Positions 36,486-46,434 are shown, counted from the stretch's first letter. The stretch is DNA of 64,000 nucleotides from Gemmatimonadales bacterium (GCA_009840115.1 VXOJ01000036.1:123094-187093); one strand, 5' to 3'. The notes: generated from the sequence alone by a model not told the origin. Translations and numbers: made by a program.

Positions 36486-37154
36486 TCAGAAGGTGAACCC
36501 GAGCAGGGCTCCGGCGATCAGGTAACTGTCATCGGCGGTCGTGAACGCCACGTACGGCCGAGCGTGAAGGCTGCCGATCTCGACCGTGACGCCGCCGCGG
36601 ATAACGGCGCTGACCTCCCTGTCCCCCTCCACGATGTCGTCGTAGAGCCGGTCGACCGAGTAGTTCTCGATGCTCACGGTCGCCGAAGGGATGATCGCGA
36701 GGCCGGAGCCCGGCGCGCCGAAGCGCTGCCCGACGGCCACGCCGACCCCGTAAACGGTCTCGCTCTTGTAGGGGAGATCGTCGAAGTTCCTCGACAGGAC
36801 GCCTCCGACCCCCACGGTGGCGAGGGGACATACCGACAGCACGGGCAGCGGGAGCTTGAGGGCGACGCTCGCGCGCGCGTCTTCGAAGTCGAATTCCTGA
36901 TCGAACTCGTCCGCGCCGGAGAACTTCACGTAATGGCCCCTCGCGGCCACGAGACCCAGGTCGAACCCGGCCGCGCCCCCAAGGCCTGTGATGTCCTCGG
37001 ATGATTCGCGCCATACGGCGCCCGAGCCGCTGAGGAACCCGTTGCCGCTGAAGCCGAGGCAGGCCTGCGCCTCCAGCGCGGCCGGCGCCGCGATTCCCGC
37101 CAATGCCAGCCACACCAGCCGACGCGTCGTGGACATCTTCGGTCTTTGATCCAT
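36486..37154 (-). CDS. outer-membrane beta-barrel-like secreted protein
   Basis: About 222 residues from ATG 37154; ATG 37136 (MSTTRRLVWLALAGIAAPAALEAQ) is an equally possible start directly before the signal peptide. The mature part is a run of amphipathic strands ending in a barrel-like C-terminus (YLIAGALLGFTF). No ligand or enzyme motif is visible. It starts four bases after the VPS10-like gene upstream ends, so it is probably the last gene of the S9 peptidase/VPS10 operon. Confidence 0.7.
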   Translation of the reverse strand: MDQRPKMSTTRRLVWLALAGIAAPAALEAQACLGFSGNGFLSGSGAVWRESSEDITGLGGAAGFDLGLVAARGHYVKFSGADEFDQEFDFEDARASVALKLPLPVLSVCPLATVGVGGVLSRNFDDLPYKSETVYGVGVAVGQRFGAPGSGLAIIPSATVSIENYSVDRLYDDIVEGDREVSAVIRGGVTVEIGSLHARPYVAFTTADDSYLIAGALLGFTF

Positions 37155-37158
37155 CCTC

Positions 37159-40100
37159 TTATCCGTCCCGGTTGGGCGAGGCGCCGACGCCCGCCAGGTT
37201 CTGCAGCGTCTGGAGTGCATCCGCCGCGGCACTCATCCGCGCGGACGCGGCCTCCACTGTCGTGCGGATTCGATCGAGCCGCCGCCGGTGGTCGTCGGAG
37301 GGGCCCGTCAGCGATCCGGTCGTGGAGGGACCGCCGTCGAACTTGCCTCTCAGGCCGGTCCACCAGTTGCGGATGTCCCCGTTGATCGAACGCCACTCGT
37401 CGGCGACCCCCTCGATCTCGCCCACAAGCTCCCGGGCGCGTTCGCGATCCTCGGGGGCCACATCCTCGGCGTTCTCCAGCGCTTCGAGCGACTCGGAGGC
37501 GCGGCGCTCCACGTCATAGGCTTCACTGCCCTGTCTGTAGGCCACCCCCTGGAGCTCGAAAAGAGCCATGGTGAACTCGTAGCGAGCCAGGCGCTCCTCC
37601 GCGGACACCGGCAGTTCCGGGTCGGGACGGACCTCCAGCGACTGCTCGCGCGTCTCGTCTCCGGCGGTCAGGCGTACCGTGAACGTCCCGGCCAGGACCA
37701 GCGGACCCTCGGGGCCCGCGTCCAGGCTGGGCACCTCGTACCGGGTCGTGTCGTGCGGCAGCGGATCGTGCCGCAGGTCCCACGTGACCCGGTTGAGGCC
37801 GGCCTCGCCCGGGCCTTCGAGCCTCCGGACGTCCCGTCCGGCGCGATCCAGCACATCGATCGAGACGCCGCCCGGCATCTCCCCGGGGAGCCGGTAGTCG
37901 ATGTTCGCGCCGAACGCGGGGTTCTCGGCCCGGAACGTCCCCTGGCCCATCGACGGCACGTCGTTGCGGTACAGGAAGAGGGTCGCCGGGCGCGGGGCGA
38001 ACAACTGGACGCCGTCGTTCGTCGCGGCCGCGGTCGACCGCTGCGACAGCGGCGCGATGTCGTCGAGAATCCAGATCGCGCGGCCGTGCGTTCCGAGGAC
38101 GATGTCGTTCTCGCGCGGGTGGATTTCGACGTCGTCGACCGGAACGGCGGGGAGGCCCGAGCCGAGCGCGGCCCACGTCGCTCCCCCGTCCAATGAGGCG
38201 AAGGCGCCGTTCTCCGCGCCGATGATCAGCAAATCCGGATTCTCGGGATGCTCACGGATCACGTTCACGCTCGCCATGCCGCCGCCCGCCGCCCGGCCCA
38301 TGGCCGTCACCGCCGCCGCCCCGTTCAGCCCGTCCGCGAGCGACCGCCACGTCTCGCCGAAATCCTCCGTCACGACCGCGAGCGGCCCGTAGTCGTCGTC
38401 CCAGTGCCCGTCCAGGCTCACGTACGCGCGCCCCGCCTCCGCGTGCGAGGCCTCGACCCAGCTCACGTAGTACGGGAACGGGAGGCCCGCCGCCGCGGCC
38501 ACCCCGCCGGTCAGATCCTCCCAGGTCGCCCCGTCGTCCCGGCTCACGCGCACCGAGCCGTCGTCCGCCCCGATCCACAGCACGCCCGCCTCGACCGGCG
38601 ACTCCGCCACGGCCGTGATTTCCCCGTACCCGGAGGCGCCATCGTGCTTCGAGAGCGTCGTCGAGTCCGGACGCACGCCCATCAGCTCGAGGCTGTCCTG
38701 ATGAATCTGCCGCGTGAGATCCTCCGTCGCGCGCCAGCTCTCCCCGCGGTCGTCCGAGATGAACAGCCGGTTTCCACCCAGGTAGACCCGGTTTGCATCG
38801 TGCGGAGACACCAGAATCGGCGACTTCCAGTCGAAGCGATACGAGACCGTCGTGTCCGGCGGGAAGGGTTTGAGCGCCTTCCGGTCTCCGGTGGCGAGGT
38901 TCACGCGCACGATCCCGGCGTTCTGCGATGTCACGTAGACGGTGCCGAGATCCGACCAGTCCGTCTCCGTGTACATCCCGTCGCCGTAGTCGAGGACCTG
39001 CCAGTCGCGGTTCATGATCCCCTGGTAGCGGCGCGTCCGGCTGGGGCCCCGGTAGGAGTTGTTGTCCTGCAGTCCCCCGTAGACGTGGTACGGATCCGCC
39101 AGATCCAGATCGATGTCGTAGAACTGGGCGATGGGGATGTTCCCGATGAACGTCCAGTGGTCGCCGTCGTCCCATGTGGAATAGAGCCCCCCGTCGTTCC
39201 CGAGAATCATGTGGCGCGAGTCCTCGGGGTCGATCCACAGGTCGTGGTGGTCCACGTGGACGCCGGTGTTGTATTCGATTTCCAGAGGGAGGGTCTCGAA
39301 GGTGTCGCCGGCGTCCTCGGAGCGGTGCAGGCTGCCCGCCACCAGCCAGACTCGATCCTCATCGTTCGGGTCGATCCGGAGCTGGCTGTAGTACATCGGA
39401 CGTTGGTTCAGTTCGTTGACGCGCGTCCAGCTCTCGGCGCGGTCTCGCGAGATGAAGATCCCGCCCTCCGCCGCCTCCACAACGGCCATGACCAGCGCCG
39501 GATCCCGTCCCGAGACGGCGAGCCCGATCCTTCCCTTGTCCCCCTCCGGCAGGCCCTCGGTGACCTCCCGCCAGGAACTTCCGCCGTCCGTCGACTTGTA
39601 GATGCCGCTCCCCGGCCCGCCGCCCGCGAACCCCCACGCGCGCCGCCGCCGCTGGTACGCGGCCGCGTAGATGATGGATGGATCCGCGGGGTTGAGGGCG
39701 AGGTCCACGAACCCCGTGTCGTCGTCGATGTGGAGGACCTTCGTCCACGTCTCGCCGCGGTCGGTCGTCCGGTACACGCCACGCTCGGCGTTGGGGCCGA
39801 ACAGATGCCCCAGCGCCGCCACCCACACGATGTCCGGATCGGTGGGATGGACGGCGATGCGCCCGATGTGCCGAGTCTCCTCCAGCCCCGTGAGCCGCCA
39901 CGTCTTTCCGCCGTCGGAGGAGTGATAGACGCCCTGCCCCCACGGCGTACTGTTGCGGTTGTTCGGTTCCCCGGTCCCGACCCACACTTCCAGCGGGTCC
40001 GACGGGGCGAGCGCGATGTCCCCGATCGAGAGGTTCGCCGCGTCGTCGAAGATCGGCTCCCACGTCGTCCCGTGGTTGACGCTCTTCCACACACCGCCGG

Positions 40101-40368
40101 AAGCCGCCCCCACGTAGATGTGCGACTGGGTGCCGGGCACGACCTCGAGGTCGGCGATGCGGCCGCCGGAGATCGCCGGCCCGATCAAGCGCCAGGTGAA
40201 TCCCGCGGCGATTCGTTCGGACGACTGGGCCTCCACGCGAGGGGGCGCCGCCGCGAGAGCCAGGTTCAGCACCGCCACCAGGGCCAGGTTCAGCGCCGCC
40301 GCCGACGGCAGCGCGCGGATGGAGACCCGGCACGGGACAGCCGGAATACGACCGGAGCGCGAAGTCAT
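37159..40368 (-). CDS. VPS10/sortilin-like secreted beta-propeller protein
   Basis: About 1069 residues, ATG 40368, two bases after the upstream S9 peptidase stop. Signal peptide (LNLALVAVLNLALAAAPPRVEAQ). Two propeller regions carry dense Asp-box repeats (SSDGGKTWRLTG, STDGGSSWREVT, SRDDGATWEDLTG, SLDGGATWAALG). The segment DHHDLWIDPED and a C-terminal helical region of about 250 residues are shared by this large family. Paralogous to the truncated protein at 1-2692. These proteins are exported and coupled with peptidases in many peptide-degrading bacteria, but no activity is proven. Confidence 0.9.
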   Translation of the reverse strand: MTSRSGRIPAVPCRVSIRALPSAAALNLALVAVLNLALAAAPPRVEAQSSERIAAGFTWRLIGPAISGGRIADLEVVPGTQSHIYVGAASGGVWKSVNHGTTWEPIFDDAANLSIGDIALAPSDPLEVWVGTGEPNNRNSTPWGQGVYHSSDGGKTWRLTGLEETRHIGRIAVHPTDPDIVWVAALGHLFGPNAERGVYRTTDRGETWTKVLHIDDDTGFVDLALNPADPSIIYAAAYQRRRRAWGFAGGGPGSGIYKSTDGGSSWREVTEGLPEGDKGRIGLAVSGRDPALVMAVVEAAEGGIFISRDRAESWTRVNELNQRPMYYSQLRIDPNDEDRVWLVAGSLHRSEDAGDTFETLPLEIEYNTGVHVDHHDLWIDPEDSRHMILGNDGGLYSTWDDGDHWTFIGNIPIAQFYDIDLDLADPYHVYGGLQDNNSYRGPSRTRRYQGIMNRDWQVLDYGDGMYTETDWSDLGTVYVTSQNAGIVRVNLATGDRKALKPFPPDTTVSYRFDWKSPILVSPHDANRVYLGGNRLFISDDRGESWRATEDLTRQIHQDSLELMGVRPDSTTLSKHDGASGYGEITAVAESPVEAGVLWIGADDGSVRVSRDDGATWEDLTGGVAAAAGLPFPYYVSWVEASHAEAGRAYVSLDGHWDDDYGPLAVVTEDFGETWRSLADGLNGAAAVTAMGRAAGGGMASVNVIREHPENPDLLIIGAENGAFASLDGGATWAALGSGLPAVPVDDVEIHPRENDIVLGTHGRAIWILDDIAPLSQRSTAAATNDGVQLFAPRPATLFLYRNDVPSMGQGTFRAENPAFGANIDYRLPGEMPGGVSIDVLDRAGRDVRRLEGPGEAGLNRVTWDLRHDPLPHDTTRYEVPSLDAGPEGPLVLAGTFTVRLTAGDETREQSLEVRPDPELPVSAEERLARYEFTMALFELQGVAYRQGSEAYDVERRASESLEALENAEDVAPEDRERARELVGEIEGVADEWRSINGDIRNWWTGLRGKFDGGPSTTGSLTGPSDDHRRRLDRIRTTVEAASARMSAAADALQTLQNLAGVGASPNRDG

Positions 40369-40370
40369 GG

Positions 40371-43175
40371 TCAGCTCACCTTCTTCTTCCTGAGGCCGTC
40401 CTTCTGTTGCAGCCAGGGGACGCCGGTCGTGATCCATTCCGGGGCCGGCTCCCCCTTCAGGTAGTGCGCGAACCACTGAAGGATGCGGCTCTGGTAGTCA
40501 CGCTGGTTCGGCTCCCGCGCGAGCCCGTGGTTCTCCCCCTCGTAGACGAGCATCACCATGTGCTTCCCCGCCCGCCGGGCCGCGTTGTAGAACTCGACCC
40601 CCTGGTTGAACTCCACGGCGCCGTCCTCCGTCCCGAACTCCATCAGGAGGGGCGTGTTGAGGTTCTGAATGTGATGGAGCGGAGAGTTGTTGAAGTAGGA
40701 ATCCCAGTCCTCCCACCACGGCACCTGCATGCGGCCCTGGCTGATTTCGAAGATCCGGGCGTCGGTCCCCCCGGAGTTCCAGTAGAAGGAGAGGTACATG
40801 CTCATGAGGTTCGTGAGCGGCGCGCCCGCCACCGCGGCCGCGAAGAGATCGTCCTGGGTGACGAAGAACGTCGTCTGATATCCGCCCCACGAATGGCCGA
40901 TGAGTCCGACGCGGTCGGCGTCGATCATCCCCGTCTCGACCGCCGCCGCCACCGCCGGGCGCAGCGTCTCCACGTTCGACTGTCCCGGGCGCCGGTCGCG
41001 ATAGACGATGTCCGGCTGGAAGACGAAGTACCCTTCCTGGCTCCAGGTCTGGATGTTGTAGTAGCTCGTGGGATCCGGAACGACGTACTGGTGGAGACTC
41101 TGCGAGAGCAGTTCATAGTGGTACACGATCATGGGATATGTCCGATCCGGATCATGGTCGGCCGGATAGACGAGCGCGCCCTGGAGGGGGCGTCCCCATT
41201 CATTCTCATAGTCGATGAGTTGCGTGCGGCCCCAGGCGTAGTCGTCCTGGAAGGGGTTCGTGCGCGTGATCTGCCGGGCTTCGCCCAGATCCGGTCCCGT
41301 CACGAAGTAGTCGGGCGAGTCGTCGAACCGTTCGCGGCGGAAGGCGTACACGTCGGCATCCTCCGCCTTGAGCAGGCCGCCCGCGAAGCGGGCGTCGGCC
41401 CAGATCAGCGGCTCCGGCGTTTCTCCGCGCCGGGCGCGCGAGAAGCCGGCCTTCTTGGTCCACTCGCCGTAGGTCGAGTAGTAGAGCGGTTCATCCGCAG
41501 CGAGGGCGTCGGCGTCCCGGTCGACCCGCACGACGCGGTACCGGATCGAGTCTTCCGCCCCGTTCGTGAGCCGCCTCCCGCCCGACCCGTCCGGGTTCAC
41601 CTCCCACACGTCGAAGCGGTCGTTCACGAGCAGCGCCGCGTCGTCCTCCAGCCAGCCGGCGAACCCGAAGGGCGGCATCTGCTCCCGGGTCGGCGTCCGG
41701 TCGAGGTCGACGAACGTCCCGCCGAGCCCGGACGTCACGTTGCGCGTCTCGCCGGTGGCCAGATCGTGCGTCCAGTAGTCGGCGTTCTCGAACCAGACGG
41801 CGTAGCGTGCGCCGGGGCTCGAACCCATGTCGATCGTCACCCGCTCCCGAACCAGTTCGCGGCGCCCCGTTCGCGCGTCGACGGCGTAGAGGTCGTGGAA
41901 CTGCTGGCGGAACATCGCGTTGACGTCGTACGGCGTCTCGTCGCGGGCCAGCACGTGGCGCCCGCCCTCCGCGATCTCGACCTGGTCCGCGTGGTCGCCC
42001 CCCAGAAGGAGGAAACCGCCATCAACCAGATTCCAGGCGCCGAGATCGTGTTCCTGCCGCAGCCGGTCCTCGCGCACGCGCTGCTGGGGGATCGGATCGA
42101 CATCGAGCGAGTGCCAGACCTCGACGCCGGGGCTCTCCTCCTCGTCGCGTTCGGGCCCGTTTTCGTCTTCGTCCGCCTCGCCGTCTTCCCCTTCGCCCTC
42201 CTCTTCCGCGTCTTCGGCGGCGGTCTCGACCGGGATCCGCTCCTGGAGACCGAGGAAGATGGTGGAACCGTCGTCGGACCAGGAGGGGACGCGGTGTTCG
42301 ACGAGCCGGGTGCCTCCGGGGAGTTCCGAGGGTTCCCGCGGGTCGAGCGCGAACGACCGGGGGCTGTCGGAGTCCAGGTCGCGCCACGCGAGAGCCACAT
42401 GGGCGGTGTCCTCGTGCAGTTCATCCTCGAACGTTTTGAGGACGGCGAGGTCCGCAGCGCCCTCGCGCCATGACAGCTCCCGGTAGGTCGCCTCGTCCGC
42501 GTCGAGCGAGCGGATGCGACCGGATTCCGGATCGTACAGCCGGACTCCGTTGCCGACCCGACCCTCGGCGTCGACGGTCATGGCCAGCAGGCTCCCGTCC
42601 TCCTGCCAGGCGAATGCCGCAACGTTGCCGAAGCTCATCGACCCGCCCCGCGTCAGATCCCGAACCAGGACGTCGGCGCCGTCGCTCCCGCTCTCCTCGG
42701 GGCCGTAGCGGCGGAGCGCCAGGTATCTCCCGTCAGCGGAGAAGGAGAACGACTGCATCGCCTCGATCTCCTCCTGCTCTCCCGCCCGCAGGTTGAGGAG
42801 TCCCGTGCCGTTGCGGACGGGGTCCCCCCTCTCGCGCAGTCGCTCGCACTCGTCCGGGGAGACGCCGATGGCGTACGCGAGCCAGTTTCCGTCCGCGCCG
42901 AACTCGGGGCGCGAGCCTTCCGCGACGACGACGACCGAATCGGAGTCCGTGCGGTGGACCTGAAGCTCCGAAGTCTCGTCCACGCGACGGACGACGACGG
43001 CGAGCCAGAGTCCGTCCGGCGAAAGCGACGCCTGGCCCAGGCGTTCCCACTGGTCGTAGTCGTCCGCTGCGAGCGTCGGCTTGTCCTGCGCGTCCGCCCT
43101 CTCGGGAACCAGGCCGGCGGCGGTTCCGAGCGCGATGGCGAGGATGGTCGTGATTCCTCGGGGAATGTTCCTCAT
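40371..43175 (-). CDS. secreted S9 family (prolyl oligopeptidase-like) peptidase
   Basis: About 934 residues, ATG 43175 with AGGAG upstream, signal peptide ending ADAQ. An N-terminal seven-bladed WD-type propeller (SLSPDGLWLAVVVRR, SFSADGRYLALRRY) is followed by an alpha/beta hydrolase domain with catalytic Ser in GLIGHSWGGYQT, Asp in FGTEDGAVEF and His in EGENHGLAR. It probably cleaves short peptides in the periplasm or outside. An acidic insertion at nucleotides about 42130-42230 (EEEGEGEDGEADEDENGPERDEEE) interrupts the propeller. It is the first gene of the operon with the VPS10-like protein. Confidence 0.93.
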   Translation of the reverse strand: MRNIPRGITTILAIALGTAAGLVPERADAQDKPTLAADDYDQWERLGQASLSPDGLWLAVVVRRVDETSELQVHRTDSDSVVVVAEGSRPEFGADGNWLAYAIGVSPDECERLRERGDPVRNGTGLLNLRAGEQEEIEAMQSFSFSADGRYLALRRYGPEESGSDGADVLVRDLTRGGSMSFGNVAAFAWQEDGSLLAMTVDAEGRVGNGVRLYDPESGRIRSLDADEATYRELSWREGAADLAVLKTFEDELHEDTAHVALAWRDLDSDSPRSFALDPREPSELPGGTRLVEHRVPSWSDDGSTIFLGLQERIPVETAAEDAEEEGEGEDGEADEDENGPERDEEESPGVEVWHSLDVDPIPQQRVREDRLRQEHDLGAWNLVDGGFLLLGGDHADQVEIAEGGRHVLARDETPYDVNAMFRQQFHDLYAVDARTGRRELVRERVTIDMGSSPGARYAVWFENADYWTHDLATGETRNVTSGLGGTFVDLDRTPTREQMPPFGFAGWLEDDAALLVNDRFDVWEVNPDGSGGRRLTNGAEDSIRYRVVRVDRDADALAADEPLYYSTYGEWTKKAGFSRARRGETPEPLIWADARFAGGLLKAEDADVYAFRRERFDDSPDYFVTGPDLGEARQITRTNPFQDDYAWGRTQLIDYENEWGRPLQGALVYPADHDPDRTYPMIVYHYELLSQSLHQYVVPDPTSYYNIQTWSQEGYFVFQPDIVYRDRRPGQSNVETLRPAVAAAVETGMIDADRVGLIGHSWGGYQTTFFVTQDDLFAAAVAGAPLTNLMSMYLSFYWNSGGTDARIFEISQGRMQVPWWEDWDSYFNNSPLHHIQNLNTPLLMEFGTEDGAVEFNQGVEFYNAARRAGKHMVMLVYEGENHGLAREPNQRDYQSRILQWFAHYLKGEPAPEWITTGVPWLQQKDGLRKKKVS

Positions 43176-43321
43176 CTCTCGATCTCCTGACTTGCGGGCG
43201 CCGCCCCACGGAGTATCCGGCGGGCGGCCACGGGTCCGCGACCCCGCAACATGCACCGGAAACGGGAGTCCCGGGCAAGGGTACGCGCCCGGTCGGGGCC
43301 CGAAACGCGGCGACGAAGAAC

Positions 43322-44020
43322 TCACGGACATCGAGGTGGCGTGACGAGTTGGGCCGCGCGCGACCAGATGGCGTCGAACATGGGCTCGGTGAGCGTGCCG
43401 GTGAACGTGTTCTGCTGGCTCGGGTGATAGGAGCCGATCAGCAGGCGGCGCCCGATCTCGACCTCCACGCCGTGGCCGAATCGGGGCGCGGGCCGCGGGA
43501 CGGCTTCCCCGCGTTCACGGAAGATCCTCAGGAGCGCGGAGAACGAGAACCCGCCCAGCGCGACGATGACGGGGGCGTCGTCGAAGAAGTCCAGTTCGCG
43601 CTCGAGGTAGCCCCGGCACCGTTCGCGCTCTTCGGCGGTGGGCTTGTTTCCGGGCGGGGCGCAGCGCACGGCGGCGGTCACCCAGGCGCCCCGGAGCACC
43701 AGTCCGTCGTGCCGGGCGGTCGAGTCGGGCTGCGAGGCGAACCCGGCGCGGTACAGCGCGCGGTAGAGCCAGTCGCCGGATCGATCGCCGGTGAACATGC
43801 GCCCCGTCCGGTTGGCGCCGTGCGCGGCCGGGGCGAGCCCGACGATGAGGAGACCCGCGGCCGGATCGCCGAACCCCGGCACCGGACGACCCCAGTACGT
43901 GTCGTCGCGGAAGGCGGCCCGGCGTTCCCGCGCCACCCGCTCGCGCCACTCGACGAGCCGCGGGCACAGCCGGCAGGCCGTGACCTCCCGCTCGATCGCG
44001 GCGAGGACCGGGTCCGTCAA
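43322..44020 (-). CDS. family 5 uracil-DNA glycosylase (UDGb type)
   Basis: About 232 residues. The start is TTG at 44020, overlapping the HAD gene stop (TTGA). The family 5 active-site motif GLAPAAHGANRTGRMFTGD and the C-terminal motif YHPSQQNTFTG are clear. Fe-S cysteines are C16 and C19 (CRLCPRL) plus two later ones (VRCAPPG, ERCRGYL). It removes uracil, and in this family often hypoxanthine or other deaminated bases, from DNA. Family 5 enzymes lack the Asp/Asn base typical of family 1, as seen here (GLAPAAHG). Confidence 0.92.
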   Translation of the reverse strand: MTDPVLAAIEREVTACRLCPRLVEWRERVARERRAAFRDDTYWGRPVPGFGDPAAGLLIVGLAPAAHGANRTGRMFTGDRSGDWLYRALYRAGFASQPDSTARHDGLVLRGAWVTAAVRCAPPGNKPTAEERERCRGYLERELDFFDDAPVIVALGGFSFSALLRIFRERGEAVPRPAPRFGHGVEVEIGRRLLIGSYHPSQQNTFTGTLTEPMFDAIWSRAAQLVTPPRCP

Positions 44021-44718
44021 GCGCCGCCCGGCCGCGGAAGGCCGTACTTCAGCCGGTAGAGCACCGCCTCGAGCCGCTGCGACCAGCGGACCGGGGCCGG
44101 GAAGCTGGCCCGGTGCAGCGTGGGCACCTTCACGGAACGGACGCCGGCCAGGTTCGCCGACGCGATGTCCGTGAAGTACTGATCCCCCACCATCAGCGCC
44201 GCCGCCGGACGGTCCGCGACACCCAGCTCCTCGAGCGCGGCCCGCACGAGTCGGCGACTCGGCTTGCGGATCGGCCGCAGGTCTCCGGGGGACCCGTCGC
44301 CAGCGGACGAAGCCGCCGCCGCGCCGGGGCCGCGCCACGACTCGAGTGGGCCGCGGCGGACCCGGAATGCCGCCCCCGCCCCGGTCTCGTATCCGAGCAT
44401 CACCGGGATCGCGGGAAAGATCTCCCCCAACTCGGCGAAGCGCGCCTCCTGGCAGTTGGAGACGATCGCGTGCCGCAGCCCGGGCGCCCGCAGCAGATCC
44501 TCGAACCCGGGCGCGAGCGCGGGGTCCACCCGCCCGGCGTGGTGCGCCATCAGCGTCCCATCCACGTCCCACAGGACGGCCTCGACGCCCAGATCGCGCA
44601 AACGCCCGGCGCTCAAGCCGTTCACCGAATCGAGGTGGAACGTCGGCCGGATCCTGCGCGACATGCTCGCGAGCCGCGGGAGGAGCCGCCGCGCCGTCTG
44701 CATCCAGGTCGCCTTCAT
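44017..44718 (-). CDS. HAD superfamily phosphatase, YqeG-like
   Basis: 233 residues. HAD motif I in LWDVDGTLMAHH, motif II in HAIVSNCQEAR, the Lys in RPIRKPSRR and motif IV in MVGDQYFTDIASANLAGV. The closest recognised subgroup is YqeG (HAD IIIA), whose members include phosphatidylglycerophosphate phosphatases; the substrate is not certain here. An Ala/Gly-rich insertion (about 130-150) separates motifs II and III. It is translationally coupled to the uracil glycosylase gene. Confidence 0.82.
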   Translation of the reverse strand: MKATWMQTARRLLPRLASMSRRIRPTFHLDSVNGLSAGRLRDLGVEAVLWDVDGTLMAHHAGRVDPALAPGFEDLLRAPGLRHAIVSNCQEARFAELGEIFPAIPVMLGYETGAGAAFRVRRGPLESWRGPGAAAASSAGDGSPGDLRPIRKPSRRLVRAALEELGVADRPAAALMVGDQYFTDIASANLAGVRSVKVPTLHRASFPAPVRWSQRLEAVLYRLKYGLPRPGGA

Positions 44719-44757
44719 CGGAGCGCCCTCAAGGGGCGTCCCGCGCCATCGGCGGCG

Positions 44758-46434
44758 TCAGTTCGCCCCCAGGATGGGATCCTTCTCTCCGATCATCTCC
44801 CAGCGGCCGAGGACGATGGGGATGACCCCGATGTCGTAGAAGGCATCGAAGAACCGCATCACGCTGAACTCTCCGCCCTCCTGGATGGCGTACTCCGAAA
44901 GCAGTTCCTCGATCTGGATCTTCCCGGTCACGTAGCTCGTCCCGTACCCCGGCTGCCGCAGGTAGAGGCTCTGCTCGCCGCGCACGAGGGCGCCGTCCGG
45001 GAGCCACCCGCGCGGCGTCCATTTCATCGCGTGCGCCACCGCCTCCTCCATGTCGAAGACCTCGCCGTGCAGGTAGAGGCCGCTCAGCGCCCGCGCCGCC
45101 CGCTGCGCCAGCATGATCCAGGTGAGTTCCCGGGAGCGGGGCGAACCTTCGAGCAGCCCCAGGTGCATGAACATCTCCTCCACCCCCGTGGCGAGTCCCT
45201 CCGAACGGGAGTCGAAGATGTTGTAGAGGGATGGCGTGGCCCGGATCGGGCTCGCGTGCGGGGCCACCCGCATCTGCGCGAGTTCGATCCAGTGGTGCAT
45301 GTGCGGCCGAAAGGCGTCCGGGTCGCGGTAGTTCACCTCGGAGAAGAAGTTCCGGATCTCGCCGGGTTCGGCCGGCGTGAAGCTCCCGTTCACGGCGCGG
45401 AGGGCCGGGTCCATCCACTCCGCCGTCGTCTGTACCTCCTCGTCGTCCAGGAACCGCATGTAGCGGTCGACGGACTCGTTCAGCCTCCGGTCGTATTCCT
45501 CGGCCGAGGCGATGCGCTCGAGTTCGGGCAGGTGCCGGTTGCGGTTTTCCTCCAGCCGCATCGAAGCGTGGGCGCGGGCGAGTTCCCGCCGCATGATCGT
45601 GACCTGTTCCTCCCACGAATACGGGACGAGGTGCACGTTCTGCATGTACCACGTGTAGTTCTCCCGTCCCACCCCGGAGGGTCCGGTGCGCGAGGGCGCC
45701 TCCTCCTCCAGCCAGGCGATGAACGCCTCCGAGGCGGCGCGGGCGTCGGCGATGGACCCGTCGAGCGCGGCGCTCGTCCCGGCCACCTCCGCCGCAAGGT
45801 CGTCGAGGTCCCGCACCTGGCCCCGAAAGGCCCGGGGGCCGGCAAGCCAGAGGTCGCGCGCGTTCGAGTCCGCGAGATTTTCGCGCGCCTGCTCCAGGAG
45901 CGCCGGGACCGCGCCGATGCGACCCGCGAGTTCGGCGGCATCCGCCTCCGACAGCGGATAGTCGTAGGTCCAGAGGTCGATCCAGCCGTGGATGACCGGC
46001 CCCTCGTGGGCCGGCACGTCGCTCTCCGCCGCGAAGATCGTCACGTAGAAGGCGGGGTCGCGCGCCCAGGGGCGGCGCACGCGGTGATCGAAGTCGAGTC
46101 CGTTCATCTCGGCGCGGACCAGGTGCCAGTCGATCTGCTCCGGCACGGACCAGCCCTCGGGGGCGCCGTTGCCCAGCCTCGCCTGCCAGCCCGGGAGTTC
46201 CTGCTGCTGGCGAGCCATCGCCGCCGCCGAGTAGTCGGGCACGCCGTCCATGAACTCCGGGCGCTCGAACTCGCGCCACTCGTCGAACAACGCGACGAGG
46301 TCGGCGTGCGAGTCCGGACCCGCCATCGCAACCGAATCCTCCCGATCCGGCGCTACCTGCACGAGAACGAAGGCGAGGGCGAGAACGGCGATTCCCGCAA
46401 GGATGAACGATGGACGGAGTCGGCTGGAAGCCAT
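44758..46434 (-). CDS. DUF885-like secreted or membrane-anchored protein
   Basis: About 558 residues, ATG 46434 after AAGGAGG. A single N-terminal hydrophobic segment (FILAGIAVLALAFVLVQVA) acts as signal or anchor. The long helical body (DWHLVRAEMNGLDFDHRV, PAHEGPVIHGWIDLWTYDYPLS, MHHWIELAQMRV, EEMFMHLGLLEG) resembles DUF885 proteins, thought to be metallopeptidase-like. The HExxPGH-type segment found in many DUF885 members is not apparent, so a catalytic role is uncertain. Confidence 0.7.
   Translation of the reverse strand: MASSRLRPSFILAGIAVLALAFVLVQVAPDREDSVAMAGPDSHADLVALFDEWREFERPEFMDGVPDYSAAAMARQQQELPGWQARLGNGAPEGWSVPEQIDWHLVRAEMNGLDFDHRVRRPWARDPAFYVTIFAAESDVPAHEGPVIHGWIDLWTYDYPLSEADAAELAGRIGAVPALLEQARENLADSNARDLWLAGPRAFRGQVRDLDDLAAEVAGTSAALDGSIADARAASEAFIAWLEEEAPSRTGPSGVGRENYTWYMQNVHLVPYSWEEQVTIMRRELARAHASMRLEENRNRHLPELERIASAEEYDRRLNESVDRYMRFLDDEEVQTTAEWMDPALRAVNGSFTPAEPGEIRNFFSEVNYRDPDAFRPHMHHWIELAQMRVAPHASPIRATPSLYNIFDSRSEGLATGVEEMFMHLGLLEGSPRSRELTWIMLAQRAARALSGLYLHGEVFDMEEAVAHAMKWTPRGWLPDGALVRGEQSLYLRQPGYGTSYVTGKIQIEELLSEYAIQEGGEFSVMRFFDAFYDIGVIPIVLGRWEMIGEKDPILGAN

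Noticed and set aside
40407..42473. Long plus-strand frame across the S9 peptidase
   Set aside because: GC-rich antisense artefact; the minus strand encodes a complete peptidase with catalytic triad.
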